64,000 nt of DNA, taken from assembly GCA_021824635.1 (NCBI GenBank), contig JAKAKD010000007.1:1-64000 (forward strand). Direction: 5' to 3'. Each line of letters begins with the position of its first letter. Positions within the stretch are counted from its first letter, which is position 1. A program made the position numbers and the translations under genes. Shown piece by piece: positions 54,100-63,600 of the stretch. Source of the DNA: Bacteroidota bacterium (GTDB lineage: Bacteria; Bacteroidota; Ignavibacteria; Ignavibacteriales; Melioribacteraceae). A model generated the notes under the pieces. It worked only from the letters and a program-made list of their open reading frames with translations. It searched no databases and had not been told where the DNA came from.

Positions 54100-54501
54100 T
54101 TATAATTCGTATTCACCTTCAGAGTCATATACTCTATCAGAATTACTTTTTATCAATCCCATTAGCATTTTAATAATATCTTTTAAAATAACTTTACCCT
54201 CTTCTCTATCTTTATCAGCAATTAGATTTCGCGCAAATAGGACATCCAAACAACCCGCACACTCCATTGCTGAACCACGGGAAATATCAAAATATCTGCA
54301 TCTATCTTTTGGCAAAAATTTTCCATTTCCCTCGGATATATTTAATACTATTGACTCACATGCTCTTTCTAGTTGATCTTTTGTTGGACTTTTAGTCTCG
54401 ATTTTTTTTAACAATAAATCAGTCCATTTTACAAATTCAATAGCTTTTTGATATACATGTAATTTCTCATGATCAAAAAAGTATTTTTCAGTCTCTTCCA
54501 T
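54100..54501 (-). CDS. Four-helix-bundle protein (23S rRNA-intervening-sequence type)
   Basis: A 133-aa protein: FDHEKLHVYQKAIEFVKWTD, KSPTKDQLERACESIVLNIS, EGNGKFLPKDRCRYFDISRG and SAMECAGCLDVLFARN. This is the S23/IVP family first found inside 23S rRNA genes, here in an intergenic location. The function is unknown. Short repeats of the same family lie inverted on both sides (54063-54098, 54519-54561). Confidence 0.92.
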   Translation of the reverse strand: MEETEKYFFDHEKLHVYQKAIEFVKWTDLLLKKIETKSPTKDQLERACESIVLNISEGNGKFLPKDRCRYFDISRGSAMECAGCLDVLFARNLIADKDREEGKVILKDIIKMLMGLIKSNSDRVYDSEGEYEL

Positions 54502-54518
54502 TTTTAGACCTCACACAT

Positions 54519-54561
54519 ATTCTCTTTCATAATCATGCTCTTGATCTTAATCTTGCTCTTG
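54519..54561. repeat. Right flank repeat of the four-helix-bundle gene
   Basis: TATTCTCTTTCATAATCATG and onward to CTTGCTCTTG; its complement carries AAGATTAAGATCAAGAGC and ends GAGAATA, like the left flank. Confidence 0.65.
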
Positions 54562-54658
54562 CCTTTTAAAAAGACGATTAAAACTATGATCATGATCAAG
54601 ACCATTCCTTTCATAATCATTCTCATTTTCTTGCATTAAATGTCTCTACAAATAATCC

Positions 54659-54780
54659 TCAGTTATTCATAAATAAAAGATAAAGTACTAGATTAATCAC
54701 AATCAACGCTAGCGTAAAAAAAACAGCTGTAATCCATATTCGTTTTCTTTTGTTATACTTTTTAATATCAAATTCGTACA
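54659..54780 (-). pseudogene. Possible small single-TM peptide with a homopolymer frameshift
   Basis: From ATG 54780 the frame reads MYEFDIKKYNKRKRIWITAV and then stops soon after a run of seven T (minus strand, around 54717). One extra T would give a 40-residue peptide with a transmembrane helix (TLALIVINLVLYLLFMNN) ending at 54659. It could be a broken gene, a sequencing error or chance. Confidence 0.25.
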
Positions 54781-55011
54781 TGCGTTTAGCTCTTTCTTAA
54801 CAACATAAAACGGGAATAGGAAAATTTATTACTGAACGGGGATGAAAAATTATGAAGAATGAAACTGATATACAATATTACCGGACTAATAGAACGCAGA
54901 TGACGCTGATAAAACAGATGAACACAGTTTTAATCTGTGAAAATCAGTTCAATCCGTGTTATCTGTGTGCCATTATTTTCTTATCTTTGAATAAAATATT
55001 TAAGTAAAAAA

Positions 55012-55779
55012 ATGAATGCAGACTTATTAAAAAAACTTGCGGCGGAAAAAGCCGCTGAAGAAATTTCATCCGGTATGATTGTAGGACTTGGCACCGGAAG
55101 TACAGTTCAGTTCACACTAGAAAAAATTTCAACTAAGATAAAAAACGGCGAGCTGAAAAATATTCGATGCATTCCAAGTTCAAACAATACAGAAAAGGAA
55201 GCTCTCCGATTGGGAATACCGTTAACCAATTTTGGAGAATTGATAATGAATAATGGCGAATTGCGAATTAATGATCAGAATTCATTATCAATTATTAATT
55301 ATCAATTATCAATTGATATTACAATTGACGGTGCGGACGAAGTAGATGAAAGTCTTAATCTTATCAAAGGCGGCGGCGGAGCGTTACTTCGTGAAAAAAT
55401 TTTGGCTCAAGCAAGTAAAAGATTAGTCATCATTGTTGACGAATCAAAACTTTCAAAGCATCTCGGTACTAAATGGTCTGTGCCGGTTGAAGTAATTCAA
55501 TTTGCGGCAAGTGTTGAACAAAAATATTTAGAATCACTCGGCGCTAAAGTTCTACAGAGAAAAAATGCAGATGGTAAAGATTACATTACCGACGAAAATA
55601 ATTTTATACTTGATGCAAACTTTGGCGAGATAAAAAACCCGGAAGAACTTGCGGTTTTATTAAATCAACGTGCCGGAATTGTTGAGCACGGAATATTTAT
55701 CGGAATGACAAGTGAACTTATTTGCGCGATGAATGATGGGAGTGTAAATGTGAAGCAATCAGCTAATAGCTTTATGTGA
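55012..55779 (+). CDS. rpiA: Ribose-5-phosphate isomerase A with an internal repeat-encoded insertion
   Basis: A 255-aa enzyme converting ribose-5-P and ribulose-5-P in the pentose phosphate pathway. Motifs: IVGLGTGSTVQFTLEKI, DITIDGADEVDESLNLIKGG, GGALLREKILA and DESKLSKHLG with catalytic residues. Between RLGIPLTNF and the DGADEVD motif about 25 extra residues (ELIMNNGELRINDQNSLSII ...) are encoded by an AT-rich palindromic repeat. RpiA is usually about 220-230 aa, which fits an insertion of this size. The insertion sits in a loop before the phosphate-binding strand and keeps the frame. Confidence 0.93.
   Translation: MNADLLKKLAAEKAAEEISSGMIVGLGTGSTVQFTLEKISTKIKNGELKNIRCIPSSNNTEKEALRLGIPLTNFGELIMNNGELRINDQNSLSIINYQLSIDITIDGADEVDESLNLIKGGGGALLREKILAQASKRLVIIVDESKLSKHLGTKWSVPVEVIQFAASVEQKYLESLGAKVLQRKNADGKDYITDENNFILDANFGEIKNPEELAVLLNQRAGIVEHGIFIGMTSELICAMNDGSVNVKQSANSFM
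55238..55316. repeat. AT-rich palindromic repeat inside rpiA
   Basis: AATTGATAATGAAT at the left end is the complement of ATTCATTATCAATT further right, followed by extra TTATCAATTATCAATT units. The segment of about 78 bp is a multiple of three and is translated within RpiA. Confidence 0.75.
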
Positions 55780-56146
55780 TTAGTGATTAGTGGTTAGTTA
55801 TTAGTTGTCGGTTGTCAGTTAGACTTATTAGCTTTATGGATAAATGTTTCAAAAAAAATCCATTTAAATTCATTATTTAAAATTTGCGAAGTTCAAGATC
55901 ATCTGCGTAATCAACGTTCTAATTTTCCTACAGTGCTAATGGAACACAGATGACACTGATCTATTATGATTACCGCAGATAAATTCAAAGAATTATACAT
56001 TCTAAATCCACAGTTAGAAACAGCAGTTTTATTTTATTTCATATTTTGACTAAATTTAATCTACCAGATCATCGAAAAGAATAATATGGGAATTAATCAT
56101 GAAGGATTACACTATGCCTTTGTTAATACTACTTTCTTTTTAGAAG
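55780..56146. other. Intergenic region with two repeat families
   Basis: A GTGATTAGTGATTAGTGGTT-type simple repeat starts at the rpiA stop (about 55775-55821) and recurs at 57196-57238. From about 55884 to 56025 lies the left copy of an imperfect direct repeat whose other copy is at about 56767-56915; it includes CGCAGATAAATTCAAAGAAT. No gene seen. Confidence 0.6.
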
Positions 56147-56479
56147 ATGAATGAGATGAACAAAACTTTCACAAGAATTCTCGAATTGCTAAAAACTGAT
56201 CAAGTAAAAATTTCATCTCATGGATATGATGAATTAGCGGAAGATGGTATTTTAGTAAAAGACGTATTGGCAAATATTCAAGATGCTAAAATATTGGAAG
56301 ATTACCCGGATTATTCAAAAGGTCCGTGTGTGCTTGTATTGCAAAAAGATCTTAATGGTAAACCTATTCATGTGGTTTGGGGAATATCCAAAGGTACAGA
56401 ATTCCCTGCAGTTTTAGTTACCGCATATAGACCGGATCCACAATATTGGTCGAATGATTTAACTAGGAGGAAGAAATGA
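56147..56479 (+). CDS. DUF4258-domain protein (possible toxin)
   Basis: A 110-aa protein: VKISSHGYDELAEDGILVKD, DYSKGPCVLVLQKDLNGKPI and HVVWGISKGTEFPAVLVTAY RPDP at the end. DUF4258 has a RelE-like fold with a conserved 'SxHxxxRxxED' region near the N-terminus, here SSHGYDELAEDG. It overlaps the next gene by 4 bp, the usual layout of a toxin-antitoxin pair, and lies between direct repeats. Confidence 0.85.
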   Translation: MNEMNKTFTRILELLKTDQVKISSHGYDELAEDGILVKDVLANIQDAKILEDYPDYSKGPCVLVLQKDLNGKPIHVVWGISKGTEFPAVLVTAYRPDPQYWSNDLTRRKK

Positions 56480-56691
56480 CAAAGAGGAAGAATACAAAAA
56501 TTGTAAAAGAAGGAAATTATTTGGCAGAGATTAATATTGAATTGATTGACTCCGGTGAGGGCTGGGCTCCTTTTCTATCTTTGGATGATGCCCGAAAGTT
56601 GGATGAAGTTAGAGAAGCTCTTAGACTTGGAGATGTTGAAACTGCAGCAAAAAAAGCTAAAGTTTTTATTCTAAAACCGATTGCGGTTTAA
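56476..56691 (+). CDS. Small partner of the DUF4258 protein (possible antitoxin)
   Basis: A 71-aa protein: EGNYLAEINIELIDSGEGWA, PFLSLDDARKLDEVREALRL and AAKKAKVFILKPIAV. This compact family commonly follows DUF4258 genes, as I recall it, and is assumed to be the antitoxin. An AGGAGG lies 9 nt before its ATG, inside the upstream gene. Confidence 0.8.
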   Translation: MTKRKNTKIVKEGNYLAEINIELIDSGEGWAPFLSLDDARKLDEVREALRLGDVETAAKKAKVFILKPIAV

Positions 56692-57656
56692 TTCATTGTA
56701 TTAAATTTTCACTAACCACAAATAATTTTATACTTGATGCGAATTTTTTTGAGAAATAAAAAATCCGTGAAGATCATAAACGATCAGCGTCATCTGTGTT
56801 ATATTCAACAATGTTAATGGCACGCGGATTATCATGATATTTATGATCATCGCAGATAAATTTAAAGAACTCTACATACTCAATACGCAACTTGACTATA
56901 TATATGCAGTTTTACACAGATCATTTTTTTTCTTCATTCCTTTTTTTCTTCTTTCCTTCTTACCTTTCACGTTTCACCTCTCACGTTTCACGCTCTTGGC
57001 ACTACAATTGAATATAGTAGTCGTCTTAAATATTTTGTTATAACGGAACGGGCAAGAGTAAGTATTTAAAAGGCTTAATCCTGCTCTAAATGCAGAAAAC
57101 ATTTCTTAGAAAGCTTTGGAGATTATAACTTAGTGCGAATAATTCTACAGAACTGCGAATATTTTACGTATGGGGATGCTGCGCAAGAACTGGTGTCTGT
57201 GATTAGCTATTGGTTATTAGTTATTAGCTGTCAGTTACCGGTGTTAGAATTTGTACCAATCACTAACAACCAATCACAAATAACTTATTTTTAAAGTTGA
57301 CAAGATTAAGATGAATAACTATCTTATATATAACAACAAAGAAAATTTCCTAACACACAGGGAAATTTCAAATTTTTCAACAAATTATTTTTGCTTGATG
57401 ATTGATTTTTTATACTCTAACAATTATATTAAAGTAAATTTTAATAATAATTCCATTAAATACATAGAAACATTGAACTTAACTTTTAAAAAACATTATA
57501 CTAACTCTAAAACAAAAACTAATTTATCTAACTTTCTATTTAATAAGGAGGAACTACATGCAAACACGCCTACCGATTTAGGGGGCAATTACAATTTTTA
57601 TTTTTGTGTGTATGTAACATCTTTTATTTATTTAACTAACTAACTAGGAGATTCAA
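56692..57656. other. Long non-coding region and leader of the giant surface-protein gene
   Basis: Contents in order: a fragment identical over 20 bp to rpiA (56721-56740 against 55597-55616); the right copy of the direct repeat (about 56767-56915); low-complexity TTTCTT and CACGTTTCAC tracts (56930-56995); the GATTAGCTATTGGTTATTAG repeat (57196-57238); a very AT-rich stretch; and, at 57545-57581, a perfect AAGGAGG followed 6 nt later by a seven-codon frame (MQTRLPI, stop). The open frame 57311-57643 overlapping it looks spurious. Confidence 0.5.
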
Positions 57657-60600
57657 ATGAATTTCAAAAAACTCTTTTTGATGCTTACGTTTTTCGTTCT
57701 TATGGGAACAACGGCGTTTGCACAAACCACTTGGTATGTTAATAATACCACTGGTGACGACTTAGTTGGTGTCGGTACTGCTGTTAGTCCTTACAAGACT
57801 ATCAACAAAGCAATTGCCGTATCATCAGCAAATGATATCATCAGCATTGCATCAGATACTTACGGTGAGGGTAACGTTGCCATTACAAAAGCATTGACTT
57901 TTGTAGCAACAACTTATAACTCATTAAGTACTGTGACAATTACAAATGGTATTACTATTAATACAACAAATTCAACTGATGTGGTTGCATTTGGCGTTAC
58001 TGGCCAGAAATTTAATCTTGGTTCAACAGCTACTGCTTTGAAGCTTACAAAAGGTAATCTTCAAATCACTAGTGCAAATGTAATTATTGCTGGCGGTGGT
58101 ACAATAACACGCACTGCTGGTACACTTGATAACACACCTACTGTTACTAATGCAAACGTACTTTATGATGGTACAGTAGATATTTCAGCCGGCGCTGAAA
58201 TGCCGGCTAATATAGGTAGTGGTTCGTTAACGGTTAACATAACTGCTGGCAAAACTGCTACATTTGCAAATGCAATTACAACTACTGGTGGTGTAACAAT
58301 TACGACTGGAAATGCAACATTTAGTTCAAACTTAACTTTGGGTGCAAGCAATCTTACAAATACCCCTGCCGGTAATACTGTTCAAGTTGCAGGAAATATA
58401 ACTTTCACAAGCGGTATAATTGCTAACGCAAACACTGGATCTGTGACAGTTAGTGGAAGTGTTACCTGGACGCTAGCTGCTAACATGGCTGGAAATGCTG
58501 TTGATAACACAGGCAATGGTACAGTTTCATTAAATGGCGCAGTCTCTTTCGTTCATGATGGCGTAACTGCTGCTGATTACACCGGCTTGATTAATAATGC
58601 CGGAACAGGTACAGTGACTTTTTTACAAGGGGTATCCGTTACATCAGCGACGATTGCTGCTGTAGTTTACACTCCTAGAATTAGTGCTACAAATGCCAGC
58701 ACTGGACTATTGAAGTTCTTGGCATCTGCTACTATTTACGATTTAACAAATAATGCTGGCACAATTACATTGACTGGTGGAACTGTCAATAATACTGTTG
58801 CCAATAATACTGCATTAGGTACTCTCGATATACAAGCAAACACAACATTTGCAGGCGCCACCATAGGTAATGGTAATGCGACTGCGGTTATTAAACTGAC
58901 TTCAAATACATTAACTTTAACCAACGGTGCCGCTGCTGTTACAAATACAGGTAAAATTATCTCAACTACTGCGGCTACAATTGGTGGTGGTACTTTAGCA
59001 ATCAATGGCACAGCGACCGTTACAGGTGGCGAAGTTCCTAATGTCACCGTTGCTAGTGCAAAATCATTAACTATAAATGGTGTTACTGTCTGGGGCAGTT
59101 TAACAAGTGCAGGTTCTGTTACTTTAGCTGGCGCATTAACCGTTCGTGGCAGTTATGTTCAAAATGTTGGCGGAACTTTTGCCTTTGGTGGTGCTAATAC
59201 ATTTACAGTTTATGGAGATTGGACGAGATCAAGCAACGTTCCGGGTGACGTTACTATAGCAACCGGTAACTTAACTTTTACAGGTGCTGCTACTCAAACA
59301 TTTACTCCAGGCGCTTCTTTACAACTATATGACGTTGTAATTAATAAAACGAATGCTACTGATGTTGTAAATCTGGGTGCTACATTTGAGTTAACACACA
59401 ACCTTACAATTACTTTAGGTAAATTAAATTTAGGTGATTATCACTTAAGAATGGTCACTGCCGGCGGTACTTTTACAAACACTGGTGGTTATCAGACTAC
59501 AGGTACTGGATATATAATCGTTGATCATGCTGGCGGTACAACATTTACCGGTGGCGGCTTATTCTCAAACCTTGATATACGTGGCGGTGCAACCGTTACT
59601 GTCGGTTCGAATATCGATTTCTCCGGTATAATGATCTTACGTGTTGGTACTTTAGCAATCGGTGCCAATAGCGTTAACATGAAAAGCTCTGTCCGGACTG
59701 TTCCGTGGGTTCAAAGATATAACACGGGTGCAGTTACCGGTGGCGGTGCGTTTGTTGGAACTGGTGTGCTTTATGATTTAACATATTATGGCGATGCTTC
59801 CTATACAGTCGGAACTGAATGGACTGCTGCTGCCGGTAATATGAGAAACTTGAGCGTTGAAATTGGTACTTCAACAAGCGCCCAGGTTTTAACTGGTCCT
59901 GCTGCTGCAACCTCTATCTCCGGGACATTAAATGTTAATTTAGATCAGACTTTAGAATTAGACAATGGTGTGTCTCGCACTCTTACCTTAGCTGGAAATT
60001 CACAATCGCATACAATTACTGGTAAAGTAAGAAGTACTCTTGGTACTGGAAAACTTATTGTTACTGGTGATGCAAATACAATTACCGGTACTACTTCCTC
60101 TGCAACCGGTTCATTCGGAGAGGTTCCTAATTTGGATGTAACAATTACTTCAGGTCAGTCATTTACATCGAATAATCTGAAGAAAATTACAGGTAATTTA
60201 ACTGTTGCTAATGGTACGTCAACAATTTCAATGAATACCACATCAGCAACAATAACCGGTAATGTTACATTGACAGCCGGTTCATTAAATCTTAATATGG
60301 CCTCCACTACATCAACTCACAGTGGAAACTTAGTATTGACCGCCGGTACAATGACTTATACTCGCGGTTCAGCAGCGGCTCAGCAGAATATTGCTGGAAC
60401 TGTTTTGCTAACTGACGGTACATTAACATTGGGAAGTTCAGTTAATGTTAGCGGACAGACTACCCAAGCAGCAGGTAATGTTAATACTAATGGTTTTGTT
60501 TATACACAACGAGGCGGTTTAAAATTAGCAACTTCTGAATATAATAGAACAGGTGCTGGTACTTTTACAGGTTCTTTAGTTTTGGATAATGATGCTGCTG

Positions 60601-63600
60601 GTATTTCTGTAACAAACGTAGCAGATCCTGCTGGCCCTGCTTTGAGAGTTATCACCGCAGCGACACACGGATTAGTAGTTGGTGCTGAGGTTTATTCAGA
60701 TGGTACCAACGCACTTATTCCTGCTGGCGCATATACAGTAGCTACGGTTACAGATGCTAATACAATTGAATTGACTGGATTAGTTGGAACTGGTGGTGCA
60801 GCAAATGCAACGGCCACCACATTGGCCCTTCCTGTTTCCATTACTCCTGGCGCTACATTCAGTATTGCCAGTTTAGAAGTTAAAGGTACAGCTAATTCAT
60901 TAACTGCTGGAATGACTGTTACAGATTCATTTACACAGACGAGCGGTTATTTTGATTACAGCAATTTAACTTTATCAGGTAACACGTATGCATATAAAGC
61001 GGGTACAGCAACCGGTACATTAACATTGACGGGTTCAGCTGCAACCGCAACACTATCTGCAAATTTAGCTATTCCTAGTTTAGTTGTAAATTCTACGGGT
61101 TCGGTAACTTTTGCTTCAAATAATACAACCGCAAGAACAATTACAACTTCTACTGCATATACAAATACAAAAGGCGCTGTATCTTTTGGTATTAATAACT
61201 TAACGATAAGTGCAGGCACTTTCACCTGGACGGCTGGTACTTTGTCCCAGAGTACAGGTATATTGACCTGGAATACTGCAGGTGCAATTACTTTGCCTTC
61301 TTCTGGTTTTTCAGTTGACAACTTAACGGTTTCAACCAATGTTGATGTTTCAGCTGGAGCAAAAGCTTTTACAGTCGGTAAAGCCTTAGTATTAAATGCC
61401 GCTTCTTTAACAACATCTGCCGACGGAAAGTTAACATTAGGCGACGGTTGCTTGGTCACAAGAAATACAGCAGCGGGAATTTTATCAAACGTTCCAACCT
61501 TTGGTGCTAATACAGATCTTAAATATGATCTGGGTTCAATAGTTGGTAACCTTGCTGTTGCAAAAGAAGCTCCCGCTACTATCAGAAACCTTACAGTAAC
61601 ATCCAGCGGTGATGCTGATAAAGTTACACTCGATGTAAACAAAACTATAACAGGTACTCTTTCTTTAGCGGACATGATAGATGTTACAACTGCTACTCCG
61701 GATGCTGTATTAACAATGGCGGACGGTTCAACTTTAGAATTGAAAGTGGATGGTACTGCCGCTCTTGATGCCGATCTGACAAGAGCTGGATCGATGTCCT
61801 TAATTTACAATGGTGCTTCAAATACCAGCACAAGGGAATTAGGTACTCTTTCAGGTGGAAATCATCCAACATATAATGGTGATGTAACATTTAAGACAAC
61901 AGTTGCAATGGATGCTCCAGCTACATTTACCGGCAAGTTATCATTTGATAATGCTGCTGATTTAACAACAACTGGTCAGAAAGTATATGTACAGGGTAAC
62001 GTTGAACAGATACATGCAACTGCCGGCTTCTTTGCTGGTACAGGTGAAGTATGGTTCACAGGTGCTACCAACACTACACTTAAGCTTACACAAAATGAAG
62101 CACTGCCTTTGTTTACAGCTTTTGGTATCAATAAAACAAATGCAAATAACAGCGTTACATTGAGTGGTGGTAATTTAACATTTAATAACCCTGCTGCTAA
62201 TACAACGCTTAATTTAACTTTAACAAAGGGTGTTTTTGCAACTGACGCAACCAGTGTATTAATTCTTGAGCAAGATGCTACAGTTTCAAATCAGCCGATG
62301 CAGGGATTTGCGAGAACCAACGGTGTTGTTTTTGGAAATGTCAGGAAATTTGTTGATAATACAAAAACTGTTAACATCAGTAAAGTTGAGTTCCCGACAG
62401 GCGACGGAAGTGGTAATTTCAAGCCTGCTAATTTCTATTTCAAAACTGCACCGCAGGCTTCTATTAATATGACAGTTAATTATAATTCTGTTTCACCTAA
62501 TGGAACAAACAGCGGTACAAGTTCAAATGGATTGTTCCCAATTGCATTTGACGGGAAAAATATAACAAACTATCCACCTTTCTATTGGAATGTTAGAACA
62601 GACCTAGCACTAAACCCATCATACAAGTACGATATGGAATTAGGTGCTGACGGATATAGCGATTATGTAACAGATCAGATTCAAAATGTTGCAATAATAA
62701 GAAGAGACTCAGGTTCAGTTGCTAACCCATGGTTTGTACAAGGCACTAACTGGGCAAGCTATTCAAGCTACACAAATTCTGTTAACTTCCCTGTAATTAA
62801 AGTTATTGACGCACAGGGTGGAATTATCAGCGGTAACGGATCTATTTTCAGTTACAGTCAGTTAAATAAACCACCTGTAATCAGTTCTCCAGCAGATGTT
62901 GTAGTTAATGAAAATGCTCCAGTCACTGTTACATGGACAGCTACAGATCCTGATGTTAACCAGACGCCTACTTTTACCGGTGTAACAGTTACAGCAGTTG
63001 CTCCTGCAGTTGCTCCAACAGCTGGTTCAGGTGCTGGTCAGTATCAGTTTACAAATGGAGTGTTTACTTGGACTCCAACATATACGCAAAGCGGTGTTTA
63101 TACTGTAACAGCAACTGTAACTGACGGATATTATACACCAAATCCAACAGATGCAGTTCAAATAACAGTAAACGATGCAAATGTTGTTCCATCTATAGCA
63201 GTTTCAGAAACTTCACCGTTAGTTGTTATGGAAGGTTCTACAGCTGATGTAGTTTTCACAGGTACTGGTACAGGTACAATCACAATGTCTCAGGTTGGTG
63301 GTCAATCACCTGTTTCGCCTGTAGTAGGTACATTTACCGGTGGAACAACAACCGGAACACTGCATATAGCTCCCGATCTAACAGCAGCTGTTGGCAGTGC
63401 TAATACTGATTATACTTTCACAGTTAAAGCAGCAGATGCTTTTGGAAAAGAACAAACATCTATATTTGTAGTTACAGTTACAGATAATAATCAGGCTCCT
63501 GCTTTTACAGCTGGAAGCCTTCTGTTAACTGCTCCTGATATGAGAAGTAGCGAAGTATTTACTCATACATATGCTGCAACAGATCCAGATGGTCCTACAC

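Larger units (their letters stand above)
54502..55011. other. Repeat-rich intergenic stretch before rpiA
   Basis: Holds the right flank repeat (54519-54561), further GATCATGATCAAGA units near 54580-54620, a possible broken 40-aa membrane peptide (54659-54780) and an 'ACGCAGATGACGCTGAT ... AATCCGTGTTATCTGTGTG' block (54895-54970) like the inverted repeats of the GxxExxY cassette. No intact gene seen. Confidence 0.55.

Noticed and set aside
56834-57043. 69-codon frame beginning MIFMIIADKFKELYI
   Set aside because: It begins in the right copy of a direct repeat and runs into a TTTCTT tract; a similar start at 55967 stops after about 30 codons. It is repeat DNA, not a gene.
57311-57643. 110-codon open frame upstream of the giant protein gene
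   Set aside because: Composition is dominated by Asn, Tyr, Phe and Lys from AT-rich DNA, no domain pattern is visible, and it overlaps a well-placed ribosome binding site and short frame in another register.
58736-59047. 103-codon minus-strand frame
   Set aside because: Same cause as the frame at 60956: codon bias of the opposite-strand repeats.
60956-61675. 239-codon open frame on the minus strand
   Set aside because: It is the reverse complement of the Thr/Ala/Val-rich repeats of the giant protein; the product is a low-complexity Val/Pro/Ala sequence without a start context.
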